Under the pieces are notes generated by a model, which searched no databases, was not told the DNA's origin, and saw nothing but the letters and a program-made list of their open reading frames with translations. DNA of 64,000 nt from Rhodothermales bacterium. GTDB lineage: Bacteria > Bacteroidota > Rhodothermia > Rhodothermales > VXPQ01. Where the stretch lies: contig JAJECT010000033.1 of NCBI GenBank assembly GCA_022821845.1, forward strand, positions 40,803 through 104,802. Direction: 5' to 3'. Position 1 is the first letter of the stretch, and each line of letters opens with the position of its first letter. Made by a program: the position numbers and the translations under genes. Of the stretch, positions 7,372 through 17,287 are shown piece by piece.

Positions 7372-9132
7372 ATGCCTGATATGCAAGCAAGCAGCATGAC
7401 GCACCATGCGCCGCCAGTGAACGGCGCGCAACGCATGAGCGGCGCGGAGATTTTTCTGCGCTCGCTGGACGCGGAAGGCGTAGAGGTCGTATTTGGCCAC
7501 CCCGGAGGGGCCGTGATCAAGATTTACGACGAGATGGCCCGCATCCAGCCGAAATTCAAGCATGTGCTGGTGCGGCACGAACAAGGCGGCGCGCACGCCG
7601 CCGAGGGGTACGCCAAGGCGACGGGCAAGGTCGGCACGGTGCTTGTCACCAGCGGACCCGGCGCCACGAACACGGTTACCGGCATAGCGGACGCCTATAT
7701 GGATTCCGTGCCCATTGTCGTGTTTACCGGACAAGTCCCGACCCAGTTGATCGGGAACGACGCGTTTCAGGAGTGCGACACGATAGGCATTACGCGCAGC
7801 ATCACGAAGCACAGTTTCCTGGTGCGCGACGTACGCGACCTGGCGGCGGCGGTGAGAAAGGCGTATCACATTGCGCGCACGGGTCGCCCGGGTCCGGTCG
7901 TGGTGGATCTGCCCAAGGACGTCCTCCTGGCCGAAACCGAGTTCGAATATCCAAAGGAAGTCAACTTGCGCGGCTACCGTTTCAAGGCCCGGGGAGACGA
8001 CGCCAAGATCCAGCGCGCCGCGGCCATGATCGCCGAGGCGGACAAGCCGCTTTTCTACGTGGGCGGCGGGGCCGTCGGCGCGGATGCGGCGGATGTGCTC
8101 ACCCGGATCGCCCGGACGGCGCGCATTCCGGTGACCACGACGCTGCACGGACTCGGCGCCTTTCCCGAGGACGACGAACTTTCGGTGGGCATGCTCGGGA
8201 TGCACGGCACATGGTACGCCAACATGGCCGTGCAGAACGCCGACCTCCTGATTGCGGTCGGCGCGCGGTTCGACGACCGGGTGACGGGCAAGCTCGAATC
8301 CTGGGCGCCCCACGCAAAGATCGTGCATATCGATATCGATCCGTCCTCGATCTCCAAGAATGTGTATGTGGATTGCGCCATCGTGGGCGACGTGCGCGAT
8401 GCGCTCATGCGCCTGGAGCCGCTTACAGGAGCGTGTCGTACGGAGGCATGGCTTGCGCAGGTGCAGGCCTGGAAGGCGGAATGTCCGCTGGTCTACGAAC
8501 AGGGGGACGGGCGCCTTCGGGCGCAATACGTGCTCGAACGGCTTCGGCGGCATACGAAAGGGGAGGCGATCGTGGTGACCGACGTGGGCCAGCATCAGAT
8601 GTGGGCTGCCCAGTATTTCCAGTTTTTGCATGCGCGTACGCACATTACGTCGGGCGGGCTCGGCACCATGGGTTTTTGTTTTCCCGCCGCGATGGGCGCC
8701 GCGTTCGGCCGGCCGGACAAGACGGTCGTTTCGATCAGCGGGGATGGCGGGTTCGTCATGAACGCCCAGGAACTGAGCGTCGCCGCGGCGCACGGACTGC
8801 CCATCAAGGTGGTCATCATCAACAACAAGTTCCTGGGCATGGTGCGGCAGTGGCAGGAGTTGTTTCACGACGAGCGCTTCAGCCATACCGACCTGTCCGA
8901 TACGAACCCGGATTTCGTCAAGCTGGCCGAGGCGCATCATTGCGTGGGCCTGCGCGCGGAAACGCCGGACGAGGTGGACGGCGTTATTCGGGAAGCCTGG
9001 GCCGTTTCCGACCGGCCCGCCGTGATGGAATTCCGCGTCGCCAAGGAGGAGATGGTGTTCCCGATGGTGCCTGCGGGCGCTTCCACGGACGAAATGATCA
9101 CGAAGCGCCTGACGCCCAACGCCTTCGTATGA
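7372..9132 (+). CDS. ilvB: Acetolactate synthase large (catalytic) subunit
   Basis: A ThDP-, Mg- and FAD-dependent enzyme of 586 residues that condenses two pyruvates to 2-acetolactate, or pyruvate with 2-oxobutanoate to 2-aceto-2-hydroxybutanoate. Visible features are VFGHPGGAVIKIYDE, LVRHEQGGAHAAEGYA with the catalytic Glu of the ThDP site, TSGPGATNTVTGIADAYMDSVP, and a C-terminal ThDP-binding SISGDGGFVMNAQEL...INNKFLGMVRQWQ. Length is normal. MPDMQ at 7372 is used as the start; Met20, at MSGAEIF, is an alternative. It is the first structural gene of the operon and lies behind the leader peptide at 6992. Confidence 0.96.
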   Translation: MPDMQASSMTHHAPPVNGAQRMSGAEIFLRSLDAEGVEVVFGHPGGAVIKIYDEMARIQPKFKHVLVRHEQGGAHAAEGYAKATGKVGTVLVTSGPGATNTVTGIADAYMDSVPIVVFTGQVPTQLIGNDAFQECDTIGITRSITKHSFLVRDVRDLAAAVRKAYHIARTGRPGPVVVDLPKDVLLAETEFEYPKEVNLRGYRFKARGDDAKIQRAAAMIAEADKPLFYVGGGAVGADAADVLTRIARTARIPVTTTLHGLGAFPEDDELSVGMLGMHGTWYANMAVQNADLLIAVGARFDDRVTGKLESWAPHAKIVHIDIDPSSISKNVYVDCAIVGDVRDALMRLEPLTGACRTEAWLAQVQAWKAECPLVYEQGDGRLRAQYVLERLRRHTKGEAIVVTDVGQHQMWAAQYFQFLHARTHITSGGLGTMGFCFPAAMGAAFGRPDKTVVSISGDGGFVMNAQELSVAAAHGLPIKVVIINNKFLGMVRQWQELFHDERFSHTDLSDTNPDFVKLAEAHHCVGLRAETPDEVDGVIREAWAVSDRPAVMEFRVAKEEMVFPMVPAGASTDEMITKRLTPNAFV

Positions 9133-9157
9133 CACGCATTTTACCAGGACGTCGCAC

Positions 9158-9736
9158 ATGAGCGAGCAAAACACACTGACCCCGCAACAGATTCTTCGGA
9201 AGAAGGCCCAGGGGGAGGCTATCGGGCCGGGCGAGCAAACGCACCGCCATCGGCATATTATCGCCGTGTTGCTTGAGAATTCGATTGGCGCGCTGAATCG
9301 CGTCGTCAATCTGTTCGCCGCGCGCGGTTTCAATCTCGAAAGCGTGACGGTGGGGGAAACGGACGACCCTTCGATTTCCCGCATGACCATCGCCACCACG
9401 GGAGAAAGCCGCATCATTGCGCAGGTGAACCGGCAATTGAACCGGCTGATCGATGTGCTGGAGGTGGAGGATTTGACGTCGGAGGAATACGTCGAGCGGG
9501 AGTTGTGCCTGCTGAAGGTGCCGTACGCCTCGGACAATCGGGTCGAACTCCTCGACACGCTCAAGATTTTTCAGGGCAAGGTCGTGGACGTCACGACGAA
9601 CACGATGACCTTCGAAATCACCGGCCCCGCCAAGAAGATCAATGCGTTTATCGGCATGATGAAGCGCTACGGCGTCGAAGAAATTGCGCGGAGCGGCCGC
9701 GTGGCCATGAAACGCGCGCTTCTTTTCGGCGATTGA
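9158..9736 (+). CDS. ilvN: Acetolactate synthase small (regulatory) subunit
   Basis: A 192-residue regulatory partner of IlvB. It has an ACT domain, beginning at about residue 30 ([38 protein letters not shown]), that normally binds valine for feedback control. A C-terminal domain ([35 protein letters not shown]) activates the large subunit. A 30-residue N-terminal extension before the ACT domain is longer than in many orthologues. It starts 25 bp after ilvB and is cotranscribed with it. Confidence 0.95.
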   Translation: MSEQNTLTPQQILRKKAQGEAIGPGEQTHRHRHIIAVLLENSIGALNRVVNLFAARGFNLESVTVGETDDPSISRMTIATTGESRIIAQVNRQLNRLIDVLEVEDLTSEEYVERELCLLKVPYASDNRVELLDTLKIFQGKVVDVTTNTMTFEITGPAKKINAFIGMMKRYGVEEIARSGRVAMKRALLFGD

Positions 9737-9806
9737 GCCGGTTTTTCGAGCGGTCCCGCGCGGCCGCGCGCCACTGCAAAACGACCATAACAACCACATA
9801 ATAACA

Positions 9807-10823
9807 ATGGGAGTAAACGTTCATTATCAGGCGAATCCCGATCTGGTCCGTTCGCGGCGGGTCGCGGTCATTGGATACGGAAGCCAGGGGCACGCCCATG
9901 CGCTGAACTTGCATGACAGCGGCGTGGACGTGGCGGTCGGATTGCGGGCGGGGTCGGCCTCGCGCGCGGAAGCCGCCGCCAGGGGGCTGCGCGTCATGGG
10001 TATTTCCGAAGCCGCCGCATGGGGGGACCTGGCGGTGTTGCTGGTGCCGGATCAGCATCAGAAGCGGGTGTACGAGGAGCATATGGTCGAGCATATGAAG
10101 CCCGGCAAATCCCTTGTTTTCGGGCATGGCTTCAATATTCATTACGGCCAGATTGCGCCGCCAGAAGGCGTTGACGTGTTCATGGTGGCCCCAAAGTCGC
10201 CGGGGCACCTGGCGCGCCGGGTGTTCGAGGAGGGCAAAGGCGTGCCCTGCCTGGTGGCGGTGGCGCAGGACGCTTCGGGGACGGCGCTGGACATGGCGCT
10301 GAGTTATGCGGACGGCATAGGCGGCATTCGGGCGGGCGTCATCGAAACGACTTTCAAGGACGAGACGGAGACCGATCTTTTCGGCGAACAGGCCGTGCTT
10401 TGCGGCGGCGCCGAGGAGTTGATCAAGGCCGGATTCGAAACGCTGACCGGCGCGGGGTATCCGCCCGAATTGGCGTATTTCGAATGTTTGCACGAACTCA
10501 AGCTGATCGTCGATCTGATTTACGACGGCGGGCTGGAGTACATGAACTATTCGATCAGCGATACCGCCGAGTACGGGAATTACACGCGCGGTCCGCGGAT
10601 CATCGACGAGGCGGCGCGCGAGCGCATGCGGGAGATTCTCGCCGAAGTGCAGGACGGGACGTTCGCGCGGGAATGGATTGCAGAGAACGAGGCCGGGGGC
10701 AAGCAGTTGCTCGCCTTGCGCGGCAGGTCCCGGGAGCATCCGATCGAGCAGATTGGCAAGCGGCTGCGCGGCATGATGAGTTGGCTGCGCGGCGAAGGAA
10801 ACAAAGAAGCGAACGCCGTATAA
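9807..10823 (+). CDS. ilvC: Ketol-acid reductoisomerase (class I)
   Basis: A 338-residue NAD(P)H- and Mg-dependent enzyme that rearranges and reduces acetolactate to dihydroxyisovalerate. The N-terminal Rossmann motif is [45 protein letters not shown] follows, then the KARI knot with [17 protein letters not shown] and [10 protein letters not shown], plus [18 protein letters not shown] with the metal ligands. Length fits the short class I form. The ATG follows an A-rich, SD-poor leader 70 bp after ilvN. The leuB start codon lies only 2 bp after its stop. Confidence 0.96.
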   Translation: MGVNVHYQANPDLVRSRRVAVIGYGSQGHAHALNLHDSGVDVAVGLRAGSASRAEAAARGLRVMGISEAAAWGDLAVLLVPDQHQKRVYEEHMVEHMKPGKSLVFGHGFNIHYGQIAPPEGVDVFMVAPKSPGHLARRVFEEGKGVPCLVAVAQDASGTALDMALSYADGIGGIRAGVIETTFKDETETDLFGEQAVLCGGAEELIKAGFETLTGAGYPPELAYFECLHELKLIVDLIYDGGLEYMNYSISDTAEYGNYTRGPRIIDEAARERMREILAEVQDGTFAREWIAENEAGGKQLLALRGRSREHPIEQIGKRLRGMMSWLRGEGNKEANAV

Positions 10824-10825
10824 CC

Positions 10826-11947
10826 TTGGCTGAAAGGAAAACATATCGCGTCGCCTGTTTGCCGGGGGACGGCGTCGGGCCGGAAGTGACCCGGGAGGCG
10901 CTGCGCGTTCTGGCGGCGGCGGGCGAGCGGTTCGGTTTCGCGCTGGCGCACGAAGAATTTCCCGTAGGCGGCAGCGCCATCGACGCGCTGGGCGCCCCGC
11001 TGCCGGAATCCGTCAAAGCGGCCTGCCTTGCGTCGGACGCCGTGCTGCTTGGCGCCGTTGGCGGGCCTGCCTGGGATGCGCTGCAAGGCGATTTGCGCCC
11101 GGAGGCCGGTTTGCTTGCGTTGCGCAAGGCACTGGGCGCGTACGCCAACCTGCGTCCGGTGGCGGTGCCGGATTTTCTGGCGGGCGCCTCGCCGCTCCGG
11201 CGGGAGGTGGTGGCGGGCACGGACATGATGATCGTGCGAGAACTGACCGGCGGCATTTATTTTTCGGGCCCCAAAGGGCCGGTCGAGGGAACAGAGGGCA
11301 AGGAAGCGCGCAACACGATGCGCTATTCGGAAGCGGAGATCGCGCGGATCGCGCAGGTGGCGTTTACCTGGGCGCGCCGGCGGCGGGGCCGGGTTACGTC
11401 CGTGGACAAGGCCAATGTGCTGGAGGTGTCGCAGCTATGGAGGGCGGTGGTGACCCGGGTGCGCGAGGCGGATTATCCCGACGTGGAACTGGAGCATTTG
11501 TATATCGATAACGCGGCCATGCAGATTGTGCGCCGCCCGTCGGATTTCGACGTGGTGGTTACGGCCAACCTGTTCGGCGATATCCTGTCCGACCTGGCCG
11601 CCACGCTGCCGGGTTCGCTGGGCCTGTTGCCGTCGGCTTCGGTAGGCGGCGCTACCGGGTTGTTCGAGCCTGTCCACGGCAGCGCGCCGGATATTGCCGG
11701 ACAGGGGAAGGCGAACCCCGCGGCGGCCATCCTGAGCGGCGCCATGATGCTCGAACAGTGGGGCGAGGCGGACGCGGCCCGGGCTATTCGGCGCGCCGTG
11801 AACGAAACGCTGGCCGAGGGCGCGCGCACGGCGGACATGCGGGAAGCCGGTTGCCGGGTTGTGTCTACCGGCGAGATGGGCGCCCGCATTGCTTCCCGCA
11901 TACGGCAGGAAACGGGTCGGAAGCAGCCCGTGGAGGCGGCGGCATGA
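10826..11947 (+). CDS. leuB: 3-isopropylmalate dehydrogenase
   Basis: Oxidative decarboxylation of 3-isopropylmalate to 2-oxoisocaproate with NAD in leucine synthesis. The protein is 373 residues. Visible motifs are VACLPGDGVGPEVTREALRVL at the N-terminus, LLGAVGGPAWD, RELTGGIYFSGPKG, VDKANVLEVSQLWR, YIDNAAMQIVRRPSDFDVVVTANLFGDILSDLAA and FEPVHGSAPDIAGQGKANP. No ATG lies before the N-terminal strand. The start used is the TTG at 10826-10828, two bases after the ilvC stop, which yields LAERKTYRVACLPG and the usual length. A TTG start with such tight spacing suggests translation by coupling to ilvC. Confidence 0.94.
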   Translation: MAERKTYRVACLPGDGVGPEVTREALRVLAAAGERFGFALAHEEFPVGGSAIDALGAPLPESVKAACLASDAVLLGAVGGPAWDALQGDLRPEAGLLALRKALGAYANLRPVAVPDFLAGASPLRREVVAGTDMMIVRELTGGIYFSGPKGPVEGTEGKEARNTMRYSEAEIARIAQVAFTWARRRRGRVTSVDKANVLEVSQLWRAVVTRVREADYPDVELEHLYIDNAAMQIVRRPSDFDVVVTANLFGDILSDLAATLPGSLGLLPSASVGGATGLFEPVHGSAPDIAGQGKANPAAAILSGAMMLEQWGEADAARAIRRAVNETLAEGARTADMREAGCRVVSTGEMGARIASRIRQETGRKQPVEAAA

Positions 11948-11988
11948 CGCGCCGCTGGATACATACCGTTTTCCCCGGTTTTCTTCGA

Positions 11989-12080
11989 CTTACAAGGCGC
12001 CCGACGCGATATGTGCAAGACGACATCGGTTCGTCGGCGTATCGGGCGCGTACGATCCCTTCCGTACTCCACTTGTAAAG
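11989..12080 (+). promoter_or_regulatory. Foldback element in the leuB-leuA gap
   Basis: The 155-bp gap holds nested inverted repeats: CTTACAAG (11989-11996) with CTTGTAAAG (12072-12080), GCGCCCGA (11997-12004) with TCGGGCGC (12042-12049), and an inner GACGA/TCGTC. As RNA this would fold into a long arm just before the leuA start. It could be a processing site, an internal regulatory leader, or a REP-like sequence; nothing in the window matches it. A 44-codon frame through it (11944-12078) shows no leader-peptide bias. Confidence 0.4.
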
Positions 12081-12102
12081 AAACCGCCGAGAGAAATTCC
12101 CC

Positions 12103-13713
12103 ATGAAAGACAAGGTAACCATATTCGACACCACATTGCGCGACGGCGAACAGGCGCCGGGCGCATCCATGACGATTCACGAGAAGGTCCGCATTGCCCG
12201 GCAACTCGTGAAGCTCGACGTGGACGTGATTGAGGCCGGATTTCCGATTTCGTCTCCGGCCCAGTTCGAAGCCGTGGCAAGCATCGTGCGCGACGTGCCA
12301 GGACCGGTGATTTGCGCGCTTGCCCGCGCGCTCGAGAACGACGTACATGCGGCGGGCAAGTCGCTGGCCGGAGGCAAACGGACGCGGATTCATACGTTCA
12401 TCGCCACGAGCGACATTCACATAGACGCGAAATTCGGCAGCGACCGATACGGCGCGACGCTCGCAGAGAAGCGGCAGAGCGTGGTGCGCATGGCGCGCGA
12501 GGCGGTGCAACTGGCCCGCACCTATACCGACGACATAGAATTCAGCGCGGAGGACGCCGGGCGCACGGAACACGGATTCTTGTGCGAGGTGATCGCAGCG
12601 GCGATAGCGGAGGGCGCCACGACCGTCAATATTCCCGATACGACCGGGTATTGCACGCCCAGCGAGTACGCCCGTATGTTCGAAGCGGTGCGGGAGGGCG
12701 TGCCGTTGGCCGAAAAGGTCGTACTCTCGGCCCATTGCCACGACGATCTCGGCCTGGCCGTGGCGAATTCCATCGCCGCCGTATGCGCGGGCGCCCGGCA
12801 GATCGAGTGCACGATCAACGGTATTGGCGAGCGAGCGGGCAACGCCGCGCTGGAGGAAGTGGTGATGGCGCTGCGCGTTCGGGGCGAGCAATTCGGCGCA
12901 GATACGCGCATCCAGGCCACGCACCTTACGGAAACGAGCCGCATGGTGTCCGTAGCGACGGGATTTCCGGTGCCGCCGAACAAGGCGATCGTGGGCCGCA
13001 ACGCGTTTAGCCACGAAGCCGGCATTCATCAGCACGGGGTGCTGAAACGGCGGGATACGTACGAAATCATGCAGGCGGAGGACGTGGGTCAGACGAGCGA
13101 GCAGATACGGCTGGGCCGGCATTCCGGGCGCCACGGCTTTTTCAGCCGCCTGAAGCGGATAGGCTTGCACGTGGAGGAATCGCGCAAGGACATTCTCTAC
13201 GAGTTATTCGTGCGGCTTGCGGATCGCAAGAAAGAAATCCACGACGCGGACCTGATTCATCTTGTCCAGGGGAATGCGGAGCATGCCGTTTTGCAGCATT
13301 ACCGGCTTGATCACTTGTCCGTGAAGGTCGATACGGGCAAGCGCCCCCAGGCGGAAGTCTCCGTGTTCAATGTGTCCGAAGAGGAGAAGTTGACTGCCGA
13401 GGCCACCGGCGACGGGCCTGTGGATGCGGTGTACCGGGCCATCAACCATGCCCTTGGCTGCTCGCGCAAGCTGGAAAGTTATTCTATTCGATCCGTTTCC
13501 GAGGGGGCCGGCGCAATTGGCGAAGTCACCGTGCTTGTTCGGGAAAGCGGCGCCTTTTTCAGAGGGCAGGCGCAAAACACCGATGTGATCCGCGCTTCCG
13601 CGGACGCGTATATCGATGCGCTCAACAATCTCGAAACCTGGCGATCCGACGAGGAGAACATGACCTTCGTCGGCAATGGCATCATGAGCTCGTTCGAAGG
13701 AGGCGTAGCATGA
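12103..13713 (+). CDS. leuA: 2-isopropylmalate synthase
   Basis: First committed step of leucine synthesis: acetyl-CoA and 2-oxoisovalerate give 2-isopropylmalate. The protein is 536 residues. The DRE-TIM barrel begins with [17 protein letters not shown] and has LSAHCHDDLGLAVANS and [17 protein letters not shown], with metal His residues in HCHDD and in FSHEAGIHQHG. The C-terminal regulatory LeuA dimer domain runs from about residue 395 (KVDTGKRPQAEVSVF) to VIRASADAYIDALNNLE. The ATG follows GAGAGAAATTCCCC. The end overlaps leuC by 4 bp. Confidence 0.96.
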   Translation: MKDKVTIFDTTLRDGEQAPGASMTIHEKVRIARQLVKLDVDVIEAGFPISSPAQFEAVASIVRDVPGPVICALARALENDVHAAGKSLAGGKRTRIHTFIATSDIHIDAKFGSDRYGATLAEKRQSVVRMAREAVQLARTYTDDIEFSAEDAGRTEHGFLCEVIAAAIAEGATTVNIPDTTGYCTPSEYARMFEAVREGVPLAEKVVLSAHCHDDLGLAVANSIAAVCAGARQIECTINGIGERAGNAALEEVVMALRVRGEQFGADTRIQATHLTETSRMVSVATGFPVPPNKAIVGRNAFSHEAGIHQHGVLKRRDTYEIMQAEDVGQTSEQIRLGRHSGRHGFFSRLKRIGLHVEESRKDILYELFVRLADRKKEIHDADLIHLVQGNAEHAVLQHYRLDHLSVKVDTGKRPQAEVSVFNVSEEEKLTAEATGDGPVDAVYRAINHALGCSRKLESYSIRSVSEGAGAIGEVTVLVRESGAFFRGQAQNTDVIRASADAYIDALNNLETWRSDEENMTFVGNGIMSSFEGGVA

Positions 13714-15002
13714 CGATTACGGAAAAAATACTGGCGCGCCGCGCAGGGCGGGACCGGGTGGCTCCCGGCGACAACATCTGGGTAGACGTGGACATTCTTA
13801 TGACCCACGACGTGTGCGGTCCTCCGACCATCGACATTTTCCGTCGCGAATTCGGGGCCGACGCCGCGCCGTGGGACAAGGAAAAGCTGGTGATCATTCC
13901 CGATCACTACATTTTTACGAAAAACCACCACGCAAACCGGAACGTGGAGTTGTTGCGGGCCTTCGCCGCCGAGCACGATCTCCCGTATTACTACGATCCG
14001 GGGACGCCGAACTACAAGGGGGTATGCCACATGGCGCTGGCCGAGGAAGGGTTCAACCTGCCGGGTTCGCTGCTGATCGGGACGGACAGCCATACCTGTA
14101 CTTCCGGCGCGTTCGGGATGTTTTCGACCGGCGTGGGGAACACGGATGCGGCGCTGATCATGGGCACCGGGAAAATATGGCTCAAAGTCCCCGAAACGAT
14201 GCGGTTCGTGTTCGAGGGGTCGTTGCCGCCGTACCTCATGGCCAAGGACCTGATCCTTCAGGTTATCGGCGATATCGGGACGGACGGGGGGACGTACCGC
14301 GCGCTTGAGTTCGACGGGGAAGCGGTCTACGACTTGCCGGTGCACGAGCGTATGACGCTGACGAACATGGCCATCGAGGCGGGAGGCAAAAACGGGATCA
14401 TTCCCCCGGACGAAAAAACCTTCGAGTACGTTCGGGAGCGTACCGACAGGGCGTTCGAACCGGTTTACGGCGATCCTGGCGCGCGCTGCCATTCGGTCCG
14501 GCGTTATCGCGTCGAGGAGATTGAGCCGCTGGTGGCCAAGCCGCACAGCCCGGACAATCGGGCGACCGTGTCGGAAGTCGCCGGGACGCGCCTGGACCGG
14601 GCGTACGTGGGCAGTTGCACGGGAGGCAAGCTGGAAGATTTCGTGGCCGCGGCGAACATTCTGCGGGGACAAGAGGTCGCGATCGATACCTACATCGTGC
14701 CCGCGACAACCTGGATTGGCGAGCAGTTGCACTCGACCCGGGTCGAAGGCGACACCTTGTACGAAATTTTCGAGCGGTCCGGGTGCAAGCTGGGACAGGC
14801 TTCCTGCGCGGCCTGTCTTGGCGGACCGTCGGATACGTTCGGCAGGACGCACGGCTCGGAAGTCGTGATTTCCACCACGAACCGGAATTTTCCCGGACGC
14901 ATGGGCAGCAAGCAGGCTTCGGTTTATCTGGCGTCGCCCTATACGGTGGCGGCGTCGGCGCTTTCCGGAAGGATTACGGATCCTCGCGAGGCGCTGGTAT
15001 GA
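13710..15002 (+). CDS. leuC: 3-isopropylmalate dehydratase large subunit
   Basis: An aconitase-family [4Fe-4S] subunit that, with LeuD, isomerises 2- to 3-isopropylmalate. The 430-residue length is that of the shorter, archaeal-like LeuC group. Cluster cysteines are seen in GSCTGGKLEDF and in ASCAACLGGPSDTFG. LIGTDSHTCTSGAFGMFSTGVGNTD and FPGRMGSKQASVYLASP are also diagnostic. It starts inside the leuA stop (ATGA) and its own stop overlaps the leuD start, so leuA, leuC and leuD are translationally coupled. Confidence 0.95.
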   Translation: MTITEKILARRAGRDRVAPGDNIWVDVDILMTHDVCGPPTIDIFRREFGADAAPWDKEKLVIIPDHYIFTKNHHANRNVELLRAFAAEHDLPYYYDPGTPNYKGVCHMALAEEGFNLPGSLLIGTDSHTCTSGAFGMFSTGVGNTDAALIMGTGKIWLKVPETMRFVFEGSLPPYLMAKDLILQVIGDIGTDGGTYRALEFDGEAVYDLPVHERMTLTNMAIEAGGKNGIIPPDEKTFEYVRERTDRAFEPVYGDPGARCHSVRRYRVEEIEPLVAKPHSPDNRATVSEVAGTRLDRAYVGSCTGGKLEDFVAAANILRGQEVAIDTYIVPATTWIGEQLHSTRVEGDTLYEIFERSGCKLGQASCAACLGGPSDTFGRTHGSEVVISTTNRNFPGRMGSKQASVYLASPYTVAASALSGRITDPREALV

Positions 15003-15562
15003 AAAAAATCATTGCAGGCGCAGCCTACGTAGTGGGCGACGCCATCGATACGGACCAGATTATTCCGGCGGAGCACCTGGTGTACAGCCTGTCCGACGCG
15101 GAGGAGCGCAGATATTACGGGCGCTATGCGCTCAGCGGCGTTCCGCAGGGCCAGCAAGGGCTTCCCTACGGGGATCGCCCGTTTACCGCGCCGAATGCGT
15201 TTCGGAGCGAGTATGCGATTGTGGTGGGCGGTTCTAATTTTGGATGCGGTTCTTCGCGGGAGCACGCCCCGTTCGCCTTGCAGGAAGCCGGCTGCGCGGC
15301 GGTGGTGGCCGAGAGTTACGCCCGCATTTTTTATCGCAATGCGGTGGACGGGGGCTTTATCGTCCCCTTCGAATCCATAGAGCGGCTCCTCGAACGGGTG
15401 CGCACGGGCGACCTGCTCGAAATCGATACGTCGCTCGGCAAACTTTCCAACCGCACGACAGGCGAGGAGTTTTTGCTCAAGCCGCTGGGCGACGTGGCGG
15501 ATATACTAAAGGCGGGCAATGTGTTCGAATTTGCCCGCCAAGCCGGATTCATGCCCGCCTGA
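14999..15562 (+). CDS. leuD: 3-isopropylmalate dehydratase small subunit
   Basis: The swivel-domain partner of LeuC, 187 residues. It has GDAIDTDQIIPAEHL at the N-terminus, VVGGSNFGCGSSREHAPFAL with the substrate-contacting GSSRE, and ESYARIFYRNAVDGG. The ATG at 14999 overlaps the leuC TGA. The TTRTGE-like segment seen in most LeuD reads NRTTGEEF here. It is followed after 61 bp by cimA. Confidence 0.95.
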   Translation: MKKIIAGAAYVVGDAIDTDQIIPAEHLVYSLSDAEERRYYGRYALSGVPQGQQGLPYGDRPFTAPNAFRSEYAIVVGGSNFGCGSSREHAPFALQEAGCAAVVAESYARIFYRNAVDGGFIVPFESIERLLERVRTGDLLEIDTSLGKLSNRTTGEEFLLKPLGDVADILKAGNVFEFARQAGFMPA

Positions 15563-15623
15563 CATGGCCTGTTGACAAACAAAACCCGCCCCGACGCCTT
15601 CGGGCTTTTCGCGGCGATCCCCC

Positions 15624-17270
15624 ATGGACCCAACGGACACCTTCATGCCAGCACATGCCGACGGATCGACTCTGGTGGAGCTCTTCGACACGACGCTCCG
15701 CGACGGTACGCAAGGCGAACATGTTTCGCTGACGGCCCGCGACAAGTTGCGGATCGCAAAACGCCTCGATCGCTTTGGCATTGACATTATCGAAGGAGGC
15801 TGGCCTGGTTCGAATCCGAAAGACCAGGAATTTTTCGAACTGGCGCGGGACGTGGAATGGACGCAGGCGCGCATTTGCGCTTTCGGGTCTACGCGCCGCG
15901 TACAGTACGCCCCCGAGGACGATCCGAACTTGCGGGCCATGCTGGCTGCGGATACGCCTGTGGTGTCCCTCTTCGGAAAAAGCTGGACGCTGCACGTGGA
16001 AGTGGCCCTCGGCGTGACGCGGGACGAAAACCTGGATCTGATTCGCTCTTCGGTGGCGTACCTGAAGGCGCATGGCAAGCATGTGGTGTACGACGCCGAG
16101 CATTTTTTCGACGGGTACCTGAATGATCGCGCCTACGCGCTGGAAACGCTTGCGGCGGCGGCGGAGGCGGGCGCGGACGCGCTGGTCCTGTGCGATACGA
16201 ACGGCGGCACGTTGCCCGATGCGCTGGGGCGCGTCGTTCGGGACGTGGCGAGCCGGTTCGATACGGGGCTTGGCATTCACGCGCATAACGACGCCGGATG
16301 CGCCGCGGCCAATTCGCTGGTGGCGGTGCAGGCGGGCGCCCGGCACGTGCAGGGGACGATCAACGGCATCGGGGAGCGTTGCGGCAACGCGGATTTGACA
16401 GCCATCGTGCCCGGACTCCAGCTCAAACTGGGGTATGCGTGCGTTCCGCCGGACCGCTTGCGCGAAATCGCGGACCTTTCGCATTTCGTGTACGAGGTGG
16501 CGAATCTCGACCCGGTGGACCGGGCGGCGTACGTAGGCCGGAGCGCTTTCGCCCACAAGGGAGGCATTCATGTGTCGGCGGTCATGAAAGACCCTGCCGC
16601 GTACGAACATCTTGCGCCCGAAGAGGTGGGCAACAAGCGTCGGGTGCTCTTGTCCGACTTGTCCGGGCGCAGCAACATACGCTACAAGGCCGAGGAACTG
16701 GGCCTGGACCTGGATAAGGCCGACGACGCGGCCCGCGCCGTGAAGCGCATCAAGGACCTTGAGCATCTGGGCTACGAATTCGAAGGAGCCGAAGCCTCCT
16801 TCGAGTTGTTGCTTCGCCAGATCCAGGGCGAGGAAACCGAATTCTTTTCCCTGGAGCGGCTCCGGGTTCAGAGCGAACTCAGCGACGAGGGCGCGGACGC
16901 TACCCAGGCGACGGTCGCCTTGCGGGTGAATGGCCGCAGGGAATTGCTCGTGGCCGAAGGCGTAGGGCCCGTAGACGCCTTGTCGAATGCCTTGCGCGGG
17001 GTGCTGATCGCGTTTTATCCGAGTCTCGTCGAGGTGCATCTTGTGGATTACAAGGTGCGCGTGGTGAGTCCCGAGGACGGCACGGCGGCGTATGTTCGCG
17101 TGCTCATAGAACATATGAACGGAAACGAAACCTGGAATACCGTGGGCGTTTCCACCAATATTCTCGAAGCCAGCTGGCAGGCTATCGCAGACGGTATCCG
17201 GTATGCGTTGATGCGCGCAGGCGCTCAGCCGATCCACTCGATGAAAGAAGCCCTTGTTTCACTGGATTGA
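15624..17270 (+). CDS. cimA: (R)-citramalate synthase (CimA, TIGR00977 type)
   Basis: Condenses pyruvate and acetyl-CoA to citramalate. The Leu enzymes LeuCDB then convert this to 2-oxobutanoate, giving isoleucine without threonine deaminase. The protein is 548 residues. The barrel starts [23 protein letters not shown], then [13 protein letters not shown] (typical of the TIGR00977 branch rather than LeuA), [29 protein letters not shown] and [12 protein letters not shown]. The C-terminal LeuA-type domain follows from about residue 430. An alternative ATG lies at 15645. Placement directly after leuCD, whose products it needs, supports the assignment over plain 2-isopropylmalate or homocitrate synthase. 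Confidence 0.93.
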   Translation: MDPTDTFMPAHADGSTLVELFDTTLRDGTQGEHVSLTARDKLRIAKRLDRFGIDIIEGGWPGSNPKDQEFFELARDVEWTQARICAFGSTRRVQYAPEDDPNLRAMLAADTPVVSLFGKSWTLHVEVALGVTRDENLDLIRSSVAYLKAHGKHVVYDAEHFFDGYLNDRAYALETLAAAAEAGADALVLCDTNGGTLPDALGRVVRDVASRFDTGLGIHAHNDAGCAAANSLVAVQAGARHVQGTINGIGERCGNADLTAIVPGLQLKLGYACVPPDRLREIADLSHFVYEVANLDPVDRAAYVGRSAFAHKGGIHVSAVMKDPAAYEHLAPEEVGNKRRVLLSDLSGRSNIRYKAEELGLDLDKADDAARAVKRIKDLEHLGYEFEGAEASFELLLRQIQGEETEFFSLERLRVQSELSDEGADATQATVALRVNGRRELLVAEGVGPVDALSNALRGVLIAFYPSLVEVHLVDYKVRVVSPEDGTAAYVRVLIEHMNGNETWNTVGVSTNILEASWQAIADGIRYALMRAGAQPIHSMKEALVSLD

Positions 17271-17287
17271 GGAAGGACGAAGTAGGT

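Noticed and set aside
7327-9564. A 745-residue minus-strand frame opposite ilvB/ilvN
   Set aside because: Translation is rich in His/Arg/Gly with no motifs and is explained as a shadow of ilvB and ilvN.
11944-12078. A 44-codon frame overlapping the leuB stop, as a possible second leader peptide
   Set aside because: It has no enrichment of Leu, Val or Ile codons (mostly Arg/Thr/Ser) and no ribosome site; the inverted repeats are the better signal there.
17271-17287. Earlier TTG start for gltB at 17267
   Set aside because: The ATG at 17288 has a proper GGAAGG-type ribosome site and gives the expected short propeptide before the catalytic Cys; the TTG lies inside the cimA stop region.
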